DNA from: Chitinophaga ginsengisoli
GTDB taxonomy: Bacteria > Bacteroidota > Bacteroidia > Chitinophagales > Chitinophagaceae
Assembly: GCF_003014595.1 (NCBI RefSeq)
Contig: NZ_PYGK01000003.1
Location: 62,001-126,000, forward strand
DNA: 64,000 nt
Direction of reading: 5' to 3'
Shown: positions 40,272-49,728 of the stretch, one piece after another
Layout: each line of letters starts with the position of its first letter
Numbering within the stretch: position 1 is the first letter of the stretch
The notes under the pieces: generated by a model
Told to the model about the DNA's origin: nothing
The model's database searches: none
Seen by the model: the letters and a program-made list of their open reading frames with translations, nothing else
Program-made: the position numbers and the translations under genes

Positions 40272-42917
40272 GTGAAAAGAACCCTTCTACTGCTAATTAT
40301 TCTTTCCCTAGGATACGCGACACACGCCTCCCATATCATCGGAGGAGAAATGTCGTATAAGTACATCAGCCGCGATGGTGACAACCTGACTTACCAGGTA
40401 ACATTGAAGCTATTCCGTATTTGTCAAAGCGGGGGAAATATAGCAGAATTACCAGAGGCGGTTTATTTCACTCTTTTCAGTAAGGCCGACAATGGGGCAT
40501 ATGGCGCCCCTATACGTGTACCACGCGCAAGTAAAGAACAAAGGGACCTGGGAAAGGTCGATCCATGTATTGTCAATCCTCCTAATATTTGTTTCCAGAT
40601 AGGTATATATGTGCAGAATATTACTGTTCCTGTCAGTTCAATGGGATATACCGTCTCCTTCCAAAGTTGCTGTCGCGATAATACCATAGACAATCTCATC
40701 GACACAAGAGATCCGAACAACGAACAAGGCAGGCCAGGAAATGGCGCAACCTATTTTACAGAGCTACCAGGTCTGAACGGCATACTGAATAACTCAAGCC
40801 CTACTTTTACGAAAGATGAGGCAGTGCTGGTATGTGCCAATAAAAAATTCGTTTACGATTTTTCTGCAACCGATATCGACAACGACCAGATCGTATATTC
40901 CTTCTGTGATGCTTATGGTGGCGGAGAGACCACCCCACAGGGAAGTATACCACCTCCCGCTATTGCCCCCCCTTACGGAACGGTGCCTTATAAAAGTCCT
41001 TACTCCGGTAGCAGTCCGTTGGGAGCCGGAGCTACCATAGACCCGAAAACGGGCATTATTTCCGGCATTGCACCCGGTCCGGGAAAATATGTGCTGACCG
41101 TCTGTGCCTCTGAATACAGGAACGGCGTGCTACTGGGCATCCATCGAAAAGATTTCCACCTGACAGTGACGACCTGCGTGAAATTAGTCGTCGCCTCCAT
41201 GCCAGACAAGTATAACGATTGCTCTGGTTACACCATTACCTTCCTCAATAACAGTACTGAAGGTAAACCCTATGAATGGGACTTTGGAGACGGCGACACG
41301 ATGCATACCAACAGTACGGCCCCGATACAGCATACTTACACCCGGCAAGGCACTTATACTGTTAAATTATGGGTGGACAGATACAGTAACTGTGGCGACA
41401 GCGCGACCGCTACGGCCTATGTGTATCCTCTGCTGCGCCCAAATATGAGCTTCGCCGGACTTTGTAGCAATACAACTACTACGTTCACTAACAATTCCAC
41501 CACCTCCGGCCTTAACGATAATATCAATTATTACCGTTGGGACTTTGGCGTTGAAACTTCCGAAGATGATACCTCCCTGGTGAAAAATCCGCGCTTCCAA
41601 TACCCGGGACCAGGTAATTACCAGGTAGTATTGCAATTGAAAACAGAACGGGGCTGTGAACGTTTTGACACCGCAGACCTTATTATATATGATAAACCGC
41701 CGCTGGCCACTACGCCAGATACACTACTGTGTATCCTGAACTCCATTCAGCTACACGCAGAAAGCCTTGTGGACGGGAATGTAGTAAATGGATCATATAC
41801 ATGGACGCCGTCATATAACATCAATAACGCCAATACGCCCGATCCGACAATATTCCCAAGACTGGATACCGCTTATACTGTCACCTTCACAGATGGAACA
41901 GGTTGCACCAACAGCAAACGGGTTGCCATTGACGTGAGGACTGTGCTGGTTGTGAAAACGATACCGGACAGTGTTATATGTACAGGCGACGAAGTGAATA
42001 TCCGGGCATTCCCTGACGGCAATTATCCGCTTACCTGGTACAATTCCGCCAATACGGTAGTAGGCAGTGGTGCTGTCCTGACCATCGTTCCTCCCGCCCC
42101 TTCGGCAACTTACAGGGTACGGGGAGACCTTGGCGACTGCTTCGGTGAGGATAGTACTACGTTGAAGTTAGTAGATCCGCCGGTGGCTTATGCCGGTGAA
42201 GATACCACCATCTGTTATGGTGACCAGCTAACACTGAACGCATCGGGAGGCACTTACTATCAATGGACGCCTGCGGCAACACTGACGGCTCCGCAAAGCG
42301 CCACTACTATTGCCCGTCCGAAAGACTCCACGGCATATATCGTCACCGTGAGGGATATAAAGGGTTGTCCGAAACCCGTTTCCGACACCGTACTGGTCAA
42401 TGTAGTACCTCCAGTCCCCGCTTTTGCAGGCAACGATACCATCGCTATCCTGAACCGTCCCTTCCCGATGAAGGCTACCGGCGGCGTTAAATACGTATGG
42501 ACGCCCGTGGACGGACTGAATAATCCGAATATCGACACCCCTGTCACTACCATCAACCACGATATTACCTATACCGTTACTGTCTATACGGAAGAAGGTT
42601 GCTTTGGCAAGGACGATATCAAGATCCGTTTTATAGCGGGTCCCGATATCTATGTACCGACCGGCTTCTCTCCTAACGGCGACGGGCAAAACGACATTTT
42701 CCGCCCACTACCCGTAGGTATCATAGAGATGGAGTTCTTCCGTGTGTATGACCGCTGGGGAAAGCTGATGTACAGCACCACAAAGTATTTGCAGGGATGG
42801 AACGGTTACTATAACGGATCGCCGGCAGCAGTAGGCACCTACGTTTGGGTGGTGCAAGGTAAAAACATCAACAACGAAACCGTACAAAGAAAAGGAACAG
42901 TAACACTCGTCAGATAG
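40272..42917 (+). CDS. T9SS cargo protein with HIIGGE N-terminal domain and PKD repeats
   Basis: An 881-residue secreted protein. The signal peptide MKRTLLLLIILSLGYATHA-like start (first codon GTG, 2 bp after the hydrolase stop) is followed by SHIIGGEMSYKYISRDGDNL, a domain of about 300 residues with paired Cys such as FQSCCRDN and FCDAYGGGE. PKD-like modules follow (EWDFGDGDTM, RWDFGVETSE), then Ig-like/surface repeats with YAGEDTTICYGDQLTLNASG. It ends with a T9SS type B signal: VPTGFSPNGDGQNDIFRPLP, YDRWGKLMYST, RKGTVTLVR. A paralogue follows at 43074. A surface adhesin or matrix role is inferred. Confidence 0.85.
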   Translation: MKRTLLLLIILSLGYATHASHIIGGEMSYKYISRDGDNLTYQVTLKLFRICQSGGNIAELPEAVYFTLFSKADNGAYGAPIRVPRASKEQRDLGKVDPCIVNPPNICFQIGIYVQNITVPVSSMGYTVSFQSCCRDNTIDNLIDTRDPNNEQGRPGNGATYFTELPGLNGILNNSSPTFTKDEAVLVCANKKFVYDFSATDIDNDQIVYSFCDAYGGGETTPQGSIPPPAIAPPYGTVPYKSPYSGSSPLGAGATIDPKTGIISGIAPGPGKYVLTVCASEYRNGVLLGIHRKDFHLTVTTCVKLVVASMPDKYNDCSGYTITFLNNSTEGKPYEWDFGDGDTMHTNSTAPIQHTYTRQGTYTVKLWVDRYSNCGDSATATAYVYPLLRPNMSFAGLCSNTTTTFTNNSTTSGLNDNINYYRWDFGVETSEDDTSLVKNPRFQYPGPGNYQVVLQLKTERGCERFDTADLIIYDKPPLATTPDTLLCILNSIQLHAESLVDGNVVNGSYTWTPSYNINNANTPDPTIFPRLDTAYTVTFTDGTGCTNSKRVAIDVRTVLVVKTIPDSVICTGDEVNIRAFPDGNYPLTWYNSANTVVGSGAVLTIVPPAPSATYRVRGDLGDCFGEDSTTLKLVDPPVAYAGEDTTICYGDQLTLNASGGTYYQWTPAATLTAPQSATTIARPKDSTAYIVTVRDIKGCPKPVSDTVLVNVVPPVPAFAGNDTIAILNRPFPMKATGGVKYVWTPVDGLNNPNIDTPVTTINHDITYTVTVYTEEGCFGKDDIKIRFIAGPDIYVPTGFSPNGDGQNDIFRPLPVGIIEMEFFRVYDRWGKLMYSTTKYLQGWNGYYNGSPAAVGTYVWVVQGKNINNETVQRKGTVTLVR

Positions 42918-43073
42918 AAAATACTTCATCTAATTACATACTATCAACTGTAATGAACTACTGTACAGGTACTTCCAAAGTCGCATGAACACTGGAAAAA
43001 ATGATTTTATTAACGGTGGATTTTTTTGTAAATTCCTATACGAAAGTCATTTTACAGTTACGCGCCCCTTTGA

Positions 43074-45002
43074 ATGTACAGGTTCCTTATTCTGGCTATT
43101 TGCTGCACCTTTGTCCACGTTAGAGCAGATGCTTACCATATAATTGGCGGCGAAATTTACTATGCGTACCTCGGCACTGCAGGGGATGGGATATTCAGGT
43201 ACGAGATCGTCCTCAAGCTATACAGGGATGCCGATTTTACATGTGGCCCCATACAGGGATGTCTCGATCATTTCGAGAATCCTGTTCCTGTCAATATCTA
43301 TAATGCCAGCGGTTTCCGTGTTATGAACGCCCGGCAGTTGTATATCCGCGAAACGAAACCGCTGCGCGATACGCTTAAAAATCCCTGCCTGGCTCCCCGT
43401 ACACAAAACCTGGAAGTAGCCTATTACCGCGATACGGTGGAACTGCCAGCCAGCTACGGAGGATATTACGTTACCTATCAGCGTTGCTGCCGCGGGGAAA
43501 AGCTGGCCAATATCTACGATTCAGAACATGAAGGGTCTACCTTTTATACCGTCATCCCAGGTTCGGAAAAAAGGCCTACCAACAGCAGCGTCTATTTTAA
43601 ACACGACGGTGCGATCGTCATTTGTAACAGCCTGCCTTTTACCTTTGACTATTCCGCCTACGACCCTGATGGGGACAGCCTTACCTACAACCTGTGTAAT
43701 GCGCTTACAGGTGGCTCTACACGCAGCGAAGGTGTAGGCTCCAATCCACCACCCTACAATTCCATCGTCAATTATGTCACCCCATATTCGGGGGCTAATC
43801 CCATGGGGGGCGCCCCCCAGATATCTATAGACAATCATGGCATACTCAGAGGTACGCCTAACCGTGAAGGTAAGTACGTGATCTCCGTTTGCGTAAGTGA
43901 ATATGATCGCCGTACCAAAATATTGTTGGGCACTCACCAGAAAGATCTGCTGTTGACGGTCTTCAACTGTAAGACCAATATCCAGGCCGGCTTCCCTTCT
44001 GTACTGATGAATTGTGTGGCCAGTCCTGAACTGAGTGTGACCATCCCCAACTACAGCAATGCAGGTTTTACCTCCAGCTACTATTGGGATTTTGGCGACG
44101 GTACAGACACTATTACCTTCGACAAGACTGTCTTCAATCACCTGTACCCCGATACGGGCGTTTACGAGCTGAAACTGGTCGTAAACCGGGGCCTCTCCTG
44201 TACGGATAGTGTAACCGGCTTTGTGCACAATTATCCGGGCTTAAACGCCGATTTTACAGTACAGGGTCTCTGTCGTGGAGAACCGATCCTCTTCAACGAT
44301 ATTTCTTCCTATACCTATGGCAAAATTACCAGCAGACGCTGGGATATTGGTATACCGGATGCGCCACAGCCAACCAGTGCTGTCAGCACTCAACTCAATT
44401 ATATCTACCACGACGGAGGCAAGTATACAGTCACCCTCTCCCTGCTTACCGACCGATCGTGCAGTGCAACCATCTCGAAGGAGATCACCGTTTACGAGGT
44501 GAATCCGTTCGCTGGCAATGATACCATCCTTGCCAAAGGGCAATCCCTGCAACTGAATGCCACAGGAGGGGAATTCTATGCCTGGTCGCCACCCGACGGT
44601 TTAAACAATATCAATGTTGCGAATCCTGTTGCCAGCGGTAACAGGGACATCACTTATCTCCTGAAAGTCTCCAATTCCCAGGGGTGTTTCGGCTATGACT
44701 CCATCAACGTGAAGTATTACGTTGGTCCGGAAGTATATATCCCCACCGCCTTCAGCCCCAATGGCGATGGACAGAACGACCGTTTCCGCTTTATCCCCGT
44801 AGGGATCACGGAATACGAATACTTCCGCATCTTCAATCGCTGGGGACAGGAAGTGTATTCTTCCACCGACTTCCGCCAGGGATGGGACGGTACCATCAAA
44901 GGCATGCCTGCACCAGTAGACACCTATATCTGGATATTGGCCGGAAAAGATTTAACCGGTAAAAGCATTTTAAAGAAAGGCACTGTAACTTTGGTGAAAT
45001 AA
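43074..45002 (+). CDS. Paralogous T9SS cargo protein with HIIGGE domain
   Basis: A 642-residue shorter relative of the preceding gene. A signal peptide ends near VRADA, then YHIIGGEIYYAYLGTAGDG opens the same N-terminal domain, with YQRCCRGEKLANIYDSEHEG aligning to FQSCCRDN of the neighbour, and FDYSAYDPDGDSLTYNLCNA. Two PKD-like modules (YWDFGDGTDT, RRWDIGIPDA) and one NPFAGNDTILAKGQSLQLNA module precede the C-terminal signal: IPTAFSPNGDGQNDRFRFIP, FNRWGQEVYSS, KKGTVTLVK. The gap to its neighbour is 156 bp, so it may have its own promoter. Tandem duplication with loss of repeats is the likely origin. Confidence 0.85.
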   Translation: MYRFLILAICCTFVHVRADAYHIIGGEIYYAYLGTAGDGIFRYEIVLKLYRDADFTCGPIQGCLDHFENPVPVNIYNASGFRVMNARQLYIRETKPLRDTLKNPCLAPRTQNLEVAYYRDTVELPASYGGYYVTYQRCCRGEKLANIYDSEHEGSTFYTVIPGSEKRPTNSSVYFKHDGAIVICNSLPFTFDYSAYDPDGDSLTYNLCNALTGGSTRSEGVGSNPPPYNSIVNYVTPYSGANPMGGAPQISIDNHGILRGTPNREGKYVISVCVSEYDRRTKILLGTHQKDLLLTVFNCKTNIQAGFPSVLMNCVASPELSVTIPNYSNAGFTSSYYWDFGDGTDTITFDKTVFNHLYPDTGVYELKLVVNRGLSCTDSVTGFVHNYPGLNADFTVQGLCRGEPILFNDISSYTYGKITSRRWDIGIPDAPQPTSAVSTQLNYIYHDGGKYTVTLSLLTDRSCSATISKEITVYEVNPFAGNDTILAKGQSLQLNATGGEFYAWSPPDGLNNINVANPVASGNRDITYLLKVSNSQGCFGYDSINVKYYVGPEVYIPTAFSPNGDGQNDRFRFIPVGITEYEYFRIFNRWGQEVYSSTDFRQGWDGTIKGMPAPVDTYIWILAGKDLTGKSILKKGTVTLVK

Positions 45003-45011
45003 AATCGGATT

Positions 45012-45767
45012 ATGGCAATAGTTTTAATTACCGGAGCTACGTCTGGCTTTGGTGAAGCGTGCGCAAAGAAGTTCGCAGCGAATGGGTATGATTTAATTAT
45101 CACCGGAAGAAGACAGGAAAGATTAACAGCATTACAGGAACAGCTGCAGCAGGAACACAAGATTGCCGTACTCCCCCTTTGTTTTGATGTAAGAGATCAG
45201 CAGGCGGTTAATACCGTCCTTGGTAATATACCTGACAACTGGAAGGCTGTCAGCATCCTTATCAATAACGCCGGCCTGGCCCTTGGCATGAGCTCCATTG
45301 AAGACGATGATGTATCCAATTGGGACACTATGATCGACACCAACATAAAAGGGCTGCTCTATGTATCCAAAGTGGTGATCCCCTGGCTGAAGGCACAGCG
45401 TAAAGGGCATATCATTAACCTGGGCTCTACTGCCGCCAAGCAGGTCTATGCCAAAGGACATGTATACTGCGCCACCAAAGCTGCCGTAGATTCCATCTCA
45501 CAGGGCATGCGTATTGACCTGCTTCCCCACCGTATTAAAGTAACGGCCGTACATCCCGGAGCAGCAGTTACCGAGTTTTCAGAAGTACGTTTTAAAGGCG
45601 ACAAGGAAAAGGCGGATAACTTCTATAAAGGCTTCCAGCCGCTGACAGGCGAAGATGTAGCAGATACCATCTACTATTGCGCTACCCTACCCCCACATGT
45701 ATGCATCAACGATCTGGTGATGACTTGTGTACAGCAGGCGAACGCATATTACTTTGATAAAGAGTAA
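45012..45767 (+). CDS. Short-chain dehydrogenase/reductase (YdfG-like)
   Basis: A 251-residue classical SDR. The NADP site is ITGATSGFGEACAKKF (residues 5-20), followed by the Arg pair in TGRRQERL typical of NADP preference. Further motifs are ILINNAGLALG (NNAG), IINLGSTAAKQVY (catalytic Ser) and YCATKAAVD (Tyr-x3-Lys). The HPGAAVTEFSEVRF segment resembles E. coli YdfG, which oxidises L-allo-threonine and 3-hydroxy acids. It follows the cargo gene by 9 bp, so it is probably co-transcribed with it, without obvious functional link. Confidence 0.88.
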   Translation: MAIVLITGATSGFGEACAKKFAANGYDLIITGRRQERLTALQEQLQQEHKIAVLPLCFDVRDQQAVNTVLGNIPDNWKAVSILINNAGLALGMSSIEDDDVSNWDTMIDTNIKGLLYVSKVVIPWLKAQRKGHIINLGSTAAKQVYAKGHVYCATKAAVDSISQGMRIDLLPHRIKVTAVHPGAAVTEFSEVRFKGDKEKADNFYKGFQPLTGEDVADTIYYCATLPPHVCINDLVMTCVQQANAYYFDKE

Positions 45768-45818
45768 AAAATGCTCATATAACACTTAGATGTTATTTCG
45801 AATAAAGCTATTTGTATT

Positions 45819-45902
45819 TATATTTGAAACAATTAACGTATATGAGGACCAAGTGTGCTGTAAGTAATTGAGGAGTGCTGCTTTATACCTCCACGCGGAG
45901 GT
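45819..45902 (+). promoter_or_regulatory. Promoter and leader with 9-codon ORF and hairpin
   Basis: TATATTTG at 45819-45826 matches the -7 consensus. Fourteen bases later an ATG (45842) opens the nine-residue frame MRTKCAVSN, ending in TGA. Then comes a perfect 6-bp hairpin ACCTCC-ACGC-GGAGGT (45887-45902). These lie upstream of the 48-residue ORF at 45968. They could be its 5' leader or the start of an untranslated RNA. Confidence 0.45.
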
Positions 45903-45967
45903 GACACTAACTAACTATTTTAACGTTTTGATGATGCCGACTATCTATCCTAAAAAACCATATCCCT

Positions 45968-46114
45968 ATGCTTACATTTGCAACACTGTATTTGTTGCGC
46001 CTTTACTATCCCAGGTGGAAAGCAGAATGGCGCTTCTACTCCGACAGAACTAAGAGAAATAACTACGGTCGCTGGGCAACTCGCCAGGATTGGGCCGGAG
46101 CTTTTAGTTACTGA
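45968..46114 (+). CDS. Possible small basic, aromatic-rich protein (48 residues)
   Basis: An ATG-started frame of 48 codons too short for routine calling. The product begins MLTFATLYLLRLYYPRWKAE and ends RWATRQDWAGAFSY. It has four Trp, six Tyr and seven Arg, a hydrophobic N-terminal segment and a basic aromatic C-terminal half. Nothing comparable was recognised. Support: a strong rho-independent terminator starts 11 bp after its stop, the region has a candidate promoter at 45819, and no other gene uses that terminator (the SDR stop is 360 bp upstream). Against: TACATTTG at 45973-45980 inside codons 2-5 is itself promoter-like, so the region could instead encode an RNA. Confidence 0.5.
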   Translation: MLTFATLYLLRLYYPRWKAEWRFYSDRTKRNNYGRWATRQDWAGAFSY

Positions 46115-46125
46115 GAAATGAATCT

Positions 46126-46158
46126 AATCCCGCCGGTGTAAGCCGGCGGGATTTTTTT
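46126..46158 (+). terminator. Strong terminator after the 48-residue ORF
   Basis: An 11-bp GC-rich stem AATCCCGCCGG/CCGGCGGGATT with a 6-nt loop, followed by TTTTT. It lies 11 bp after the small ORF stop. The T run identifies plus-strand direction. Confidence 0.9.
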
Positions 46159-46231
46159 ATGCGGTATTATTGATTTATTAAGGCTGCTTCATTCTTCATA
46201 GCTGTATCATTCGCCTTTGTTTATGAAGTCC

Positions 46232-47446
46232 TTATTCACTCATCCGCATACAACACACCCGCTGCAACTCCCCTTCCCTTTGCGTATACGCCACCAACAC
46301 CGTATTCCCATCCAATCCCTTTATCACCGGATAACTCGCATACACCGAATCAGGCGTCAATAATCCTGTATCCAGCACCTTCCCTGCGCCATCCCTCAAC
46401 TGAAAACCGACACGGCTGTTAAACGCATTCTTCACCTTTACCGGTTCATCCCACACCAGCATGATCTTATTGTCTGCCAACGCTGTGATTTGCGGATGTT
46501 TGGCAAGTGGTACAGAACTTACCTTCTGCTTATGGGTATAAGTCTGACCATTATCCGCCGACTGGCAATAATACACCCCTTCTCCTCCTCCCATCGTAAA
46601 CCAGGTAAAGTGCATTCCGTCTTTGTTCTTCACCATCGCTGGCCCCGTATGCGGACAACCTCTCACTACCCAGTTATCAGCACTGATCCTGTTCATGGTC
46701 GAAAAAGAAGCGCCTCTGTCTGTAGATACCATGTGTACCATATCGCGGATAGAATCATTGATAATATCCCTGAAAGCGATATGGATACCACCATCTCCAT
46801 CGGTATAAAGATCTGTTCTGCAACATTGACAAACTGTTTCCGCCAATGACTTCTCCTGTTTAAAACCATCATGACCTGCGGTAACAGCAAAGTAGAGAGA
46901 CGAACCTTCTGCATCCACATCTTTCCTGTTATCAAGCCAGATAGCAGCTGCTTCACCATCAGGTAATAAGGCGATATCAAAATACCGCTGATCATAACTG
47001 CCCGTATCTGTTACCAGCGCTTGTGCAGGCAACCAGTTTTTTCCACCGTTCAAAGAACGCGTATAAAATACCCTTCCTGCGTATTTGTTACGTGGGTCGT
47101 TCTGTTCTACTCCGTAGATAGCAATGATCTCTCCATCGGGCTTAAATACCATTTTAGGCATGTTCTCCGCATGCGGTAATATGCCATTGGCGGTAGGTAC
47201 CTGTTGCGGAGTAGAAAATGTTTTCCCCTTATCGTCAGATACTGCATAATACAATGTGCCTGTATCAGCGCCGGCTGAAGCCTCTACCCAACTGATCACT
47301 GTTTTACCATCGGCAGTAGTTGTCAGATATGGACATGAAGCATCCTGCGCAGCATGCGACAATACCTGTATCTTCTTCTCCTGACTGTTACACGCGACAG
47401 TGCACATCGTCAATAATATCATCCATTGTCTTATCCCCATCGTCAT
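46232..47446 (-). CDS. Asp-box (sialidase-like) propeller lipoprotein with CxCC motif
   Basis: A 404-residue surface lipoprotein: the signal RQWMILLTMCTVAC has a lipobox Cys at about residue 19. The rest is a six-bladed propeller with Asp-box-like repeats (SDDKGKTFSTP, SLNGGKNWLPA, STDRGASFST, SADNGQTYTH). It also carries a distinctive TVCQCCRTDL motif at about residue 205, not part of true sialidases. Such CxCC propellers are, to my recollection, found beside metal-related TonB receptors. The ATG overlaps the stop of the TonB receptor gene (TAATG), so translation is coupled. Real sialidase activity is doubtful. Confidence 0.72.
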   Translation of the reverse strand: MTMGIRQWMILLTMCTVACNSQEKKIQVLSHAAQDASCPYLTTTADGKTVISWVEASAGADTGTLYYAVSDDKGKTFSTPQQVPTANGILPHAENMPKMVFKPDGEIIAIYGVEQNDPRNKYAGRVFYTRSLNGGKNWLPAQALVTDTGSYDQRYFDIALLPDGEAAAIWLDNRKDVDAEGSSLYFAVTAGHDGFKQEKSLAETVCQCCRTDLYTDGDGGIHIAFRDIINDSIRDMVHMVSTDRGASFSTMNRISADNWVVRGCPHTGPAMVKNKDGMHFTWFTMGGGEGVYYCQSADNGQTYTHKQKVSSVPLAKHPQITALADNKIMLVWDEPVKVKNAFNSRVGFQLRDGAGKVLDTGLLTPDSVYASYPVIKGLDGNTVLVAYTQREGELQRVCCMRMSE

Positions 47447-49728
47447 TAGTTTTTACCATTAAATGTATAAGCAACGCCTATGTTGAAAGTACGTTTCGGT
47501 CCTGGTCTGTAAGTAGTGCTGTAAGTTGTTTTCTCTGCAGTAGTAGCATAGATCGCATCCGCAGCATTGCGACAGTTCAGCCAGCACTCGAATTTCTGCC
47601 AGCTGTAACCAGTGCGGAAGTTCAACAGATCATACCCACCGTAGTACCGTGTATTCTGCGGATCCATATAATAACGGCTTACGTGCTGCCATTCACCTGC
47701 CAGACGGAAACCGTGAAGGAATGCAGGTTTCCAGGTGATCTCTGTATTCGTGATCACCTTAGGTGCACCACCCATCTGGTTATCATTATAGCTCACGCCT
47801 TTCTCCACATACCGATTGAAAAAGTGTTCCGCATATTGACCGCTGCAACGGATCCATACTGAACGTAGTGGTGCATAACGCACATTCCATTCTATTCCTC
47901 GGTGTGTAGTACGACCTGTATTACGGTTTTCATAAGAGCCATCATCCAGTTTCACACTGATGATCTCATTTGTACCCTGCATGTTATATACACCTATATC
48001 CACATAACCTTTGTCATTCGCGAATCCAAACCAACCGCCTGCTTCATAGTTGCGATAAGTAGCAGGCTCCAGCACCGGTACTTTCACACCTCTGTATAGT
48101 TCAGAGATATTAGGCGGTGCAAAACCAACACTGTAATTGGCGTATAATCCGCGGTTCATACCGAAGTCGTATGTCAGTCCAACTTTTGGTGTCAGTGCAT
48201 TGAAGTTGTTACGATCATCAGGAGCACCTGTGAAAGCAGAAGGTGTAAGATGATTATCAAAATCATAATCCATCCTGTCGTAACGGAGCGCTGCTACCAG
48301 TTTCATGCCACGCAGCAGTTCCATATCAAACTGTGCATAGGCAGCGGTATTCAGCAGACCTACATTATAATCTGTCAGTAATGAATCTCTTTTTGTGTAA
48401 CCTGTATAATAACCTGCGGCATCGCGGGTGATATCTATAAACTCTGAATAATAAGCAGCAGGGCTGTAATCGGCGCTCACACCTGCAATTAAAGATGCAT
48501 GTCGCCAGGGGAATTGTTTCTTATGTTGTATGATCAATCCGTAGCTGTTAAAGCTGTCATCATTGATCTCTCCGGTAGCTTTCAGCGGATTCTGTAAGTT
48601 GTTTTTAATGGCATAAAATGGATTCTGTCCGATGCTGTTATTGCGGAAGAATGCAGTCACCGTAGTTCTGTCGGTGCTGCTCCAGTTATGTTCCAATGTA
48701 CTTCTGTAGCGGAATGCATTGACCTTACGATAAGAGAACGTCTGGAAATTGCGGTAATCTTTTCCGTAAAAGTGAGCGCTATCCAATCCTCCCACCTGGT
48801 CGGTATAATAGTCGGTCAGTGTAGCTGAGTTAATCCATTTCGTCCGTTCATTGATCTGGTAATCTGCCCGCAATGTAAAAGCCAGTTTATGGAAATCGCT
48901 GTGGTCCATGTAACCATTGCGCTGATCTGCATAATAACCGCCGAAGCTGATACCTACTTTGTTAAATGTGCTGGAAGCGTTGAAATCAGTACGCTTATAT
49001 CCCCTGTCACTGATCTCTGCCTGAATCCTGGCGGTAGGTTTCAGGGATGGCGCTGTAGTAATAAAATTGACTGCTCCTCCTACCGCTTCACTACCATATA
49101 AGGAAGATGCGGGTCCTCTCACGACTTCAATATTCCGCAATGCCGCCATATTGATTTCGATCAGCGCATTGTGATTAAAGTCGCCGATCGTGCGGATAGG
49201 AATACCATCTTCCAGGTAAAGGAACAAACTCTTGTAACCAATCGGCTGTCTGATTGCCATGGTATGCTGTTCATTGCCCAGGTCTACCATGTATACCCCG
49301 CTGACCTTATTCAGCAACTGTTCCAGGGAAGTAGCCTTTGTATCCCTCATCTCCTGTGTGGAGATGGTACTGATGGCCACTGGTGCATCTGTACGGGATT
49401 GTTTGTCGCGGCTGGTGGTAACTATTATTTCATTCAGGCTGGCAATGTCAGGCGTCAGCGAAACAATGAATGGTTCCTGTGTCTTTACTGCCAGTTTTTG
49501 TGGCCGATATCCTACAAAAGATACCTTGATAGAATCATCCGCTTTGTTGCTCTGCAGCGCAAAACGTCCGGCGGCATCGGTCAGACAACCTTTGTCTGCA
49601 TGCATCAGCTGCACGGTTACGCCTGGCAATACTTCTCCTGTCTGCGCGTCAATCACACGGCCCTGCATCTGCGCATGTGATTGTACAAAAAACAATACTC
49701 CTGTTATTATCAGTATTAAATATCTCAT
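47446..49728 (-). CDS. TonB-dependent outer-membrane receptor
   Basis: A 760-residue receptor. Signal peptide 1-19 (ending VQSHAQ). An N-terminal carboxypeptidase-regulatory-like domain covers about 20-105 (QGRVIDAQTGEVLPGVTVQL). The plug domain is at about 115-230, with a TonB-box-like start NEIIVTTSRDK and the plug end VVRGPASSLYGSEAVGGAVN. The 22-strand barrel follows, ending in an aromatic strand (TFNIGVAYTFNGKN). There is no SusD partner, so it is not a polysaccharide locus. It overlaps by one base with the CxCC lipoprotein and lies downstream of a small Cys protein. Together they suggest metal or metal-complex uptake. The substrate is not identifiable from sequence. Confidence 0.88.
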   Translation of the reverse strand: MRYLILIITGVLFFVQSHAQMQGRVIDAQTGEVLPGVTVQLMHADKGCLTDAAGRFALQSNKADDSIKVSFVGYRPQKLAVKTQEPFIVSLTPDIASLNEIIVTTSRDKQSRTDAPVAISTISTQEMRDTKATSLEQLLNKVSGVYMVDLGNEQHTMAIRQPIGYKSLFLYLEDGIPIRTIGDFNHNALIEINMAALRNIEVVRGPASSLYGSEAVGGAVNFITTAPSLKPTARIQAEISDRGYKRTDFNASSTFNKVGISFGGYYADQRNGYMDHSDFHKLAFTLRADYQINERTKWINSATLTDYYTDQVGGLDSAHFYGKDYRNFQTFSYRKVNAFRYRSTLEHNWSSTDRTTVTAFFRNNSIGQNPFYAIKNNLQNPLKATGEINDDSFNSYGLIIQHKKQFPWRHASLIAGVSADYSPAAYYSEFIDITRDAAGYYTGYTKRDSLLTDYNVGLLNTAAYAQFDMELLRGMKLVAALRYDRMDYDFDNHLTPSAFTGAPDDRNNFNALTPKVGLTYDFGMNRGLYANYSVGFAPPNISELYRGVKVPVLEPATYRNYEAGGWFGFANDKGYVDIGVYNMQGTNEIISVKLDDGSYENRNTGRTTHRGIEWNVRYAPLRSVWIRCSGQYAEHFFNRYVEKGVSYNDNQMGGAPKVITNTEITWKPAFLHGFRLAGEWQHVSRYYMDPQNTRYYGGYDLLNFRTGYSWQKFECWLNCRNAADAIYATTAEKTTYSTTYRPGPKRTFNIGVAYTFNGKN

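Noticed and set aside
46232-47446. Calling the Asp-box lipoprotein a sialidase
   Set aside because: Only generic Asp-box repeats are seen; the arginine triad and nucleophile Tyr of sialidases could not be placed, and the CxCC motif points elsewhere.
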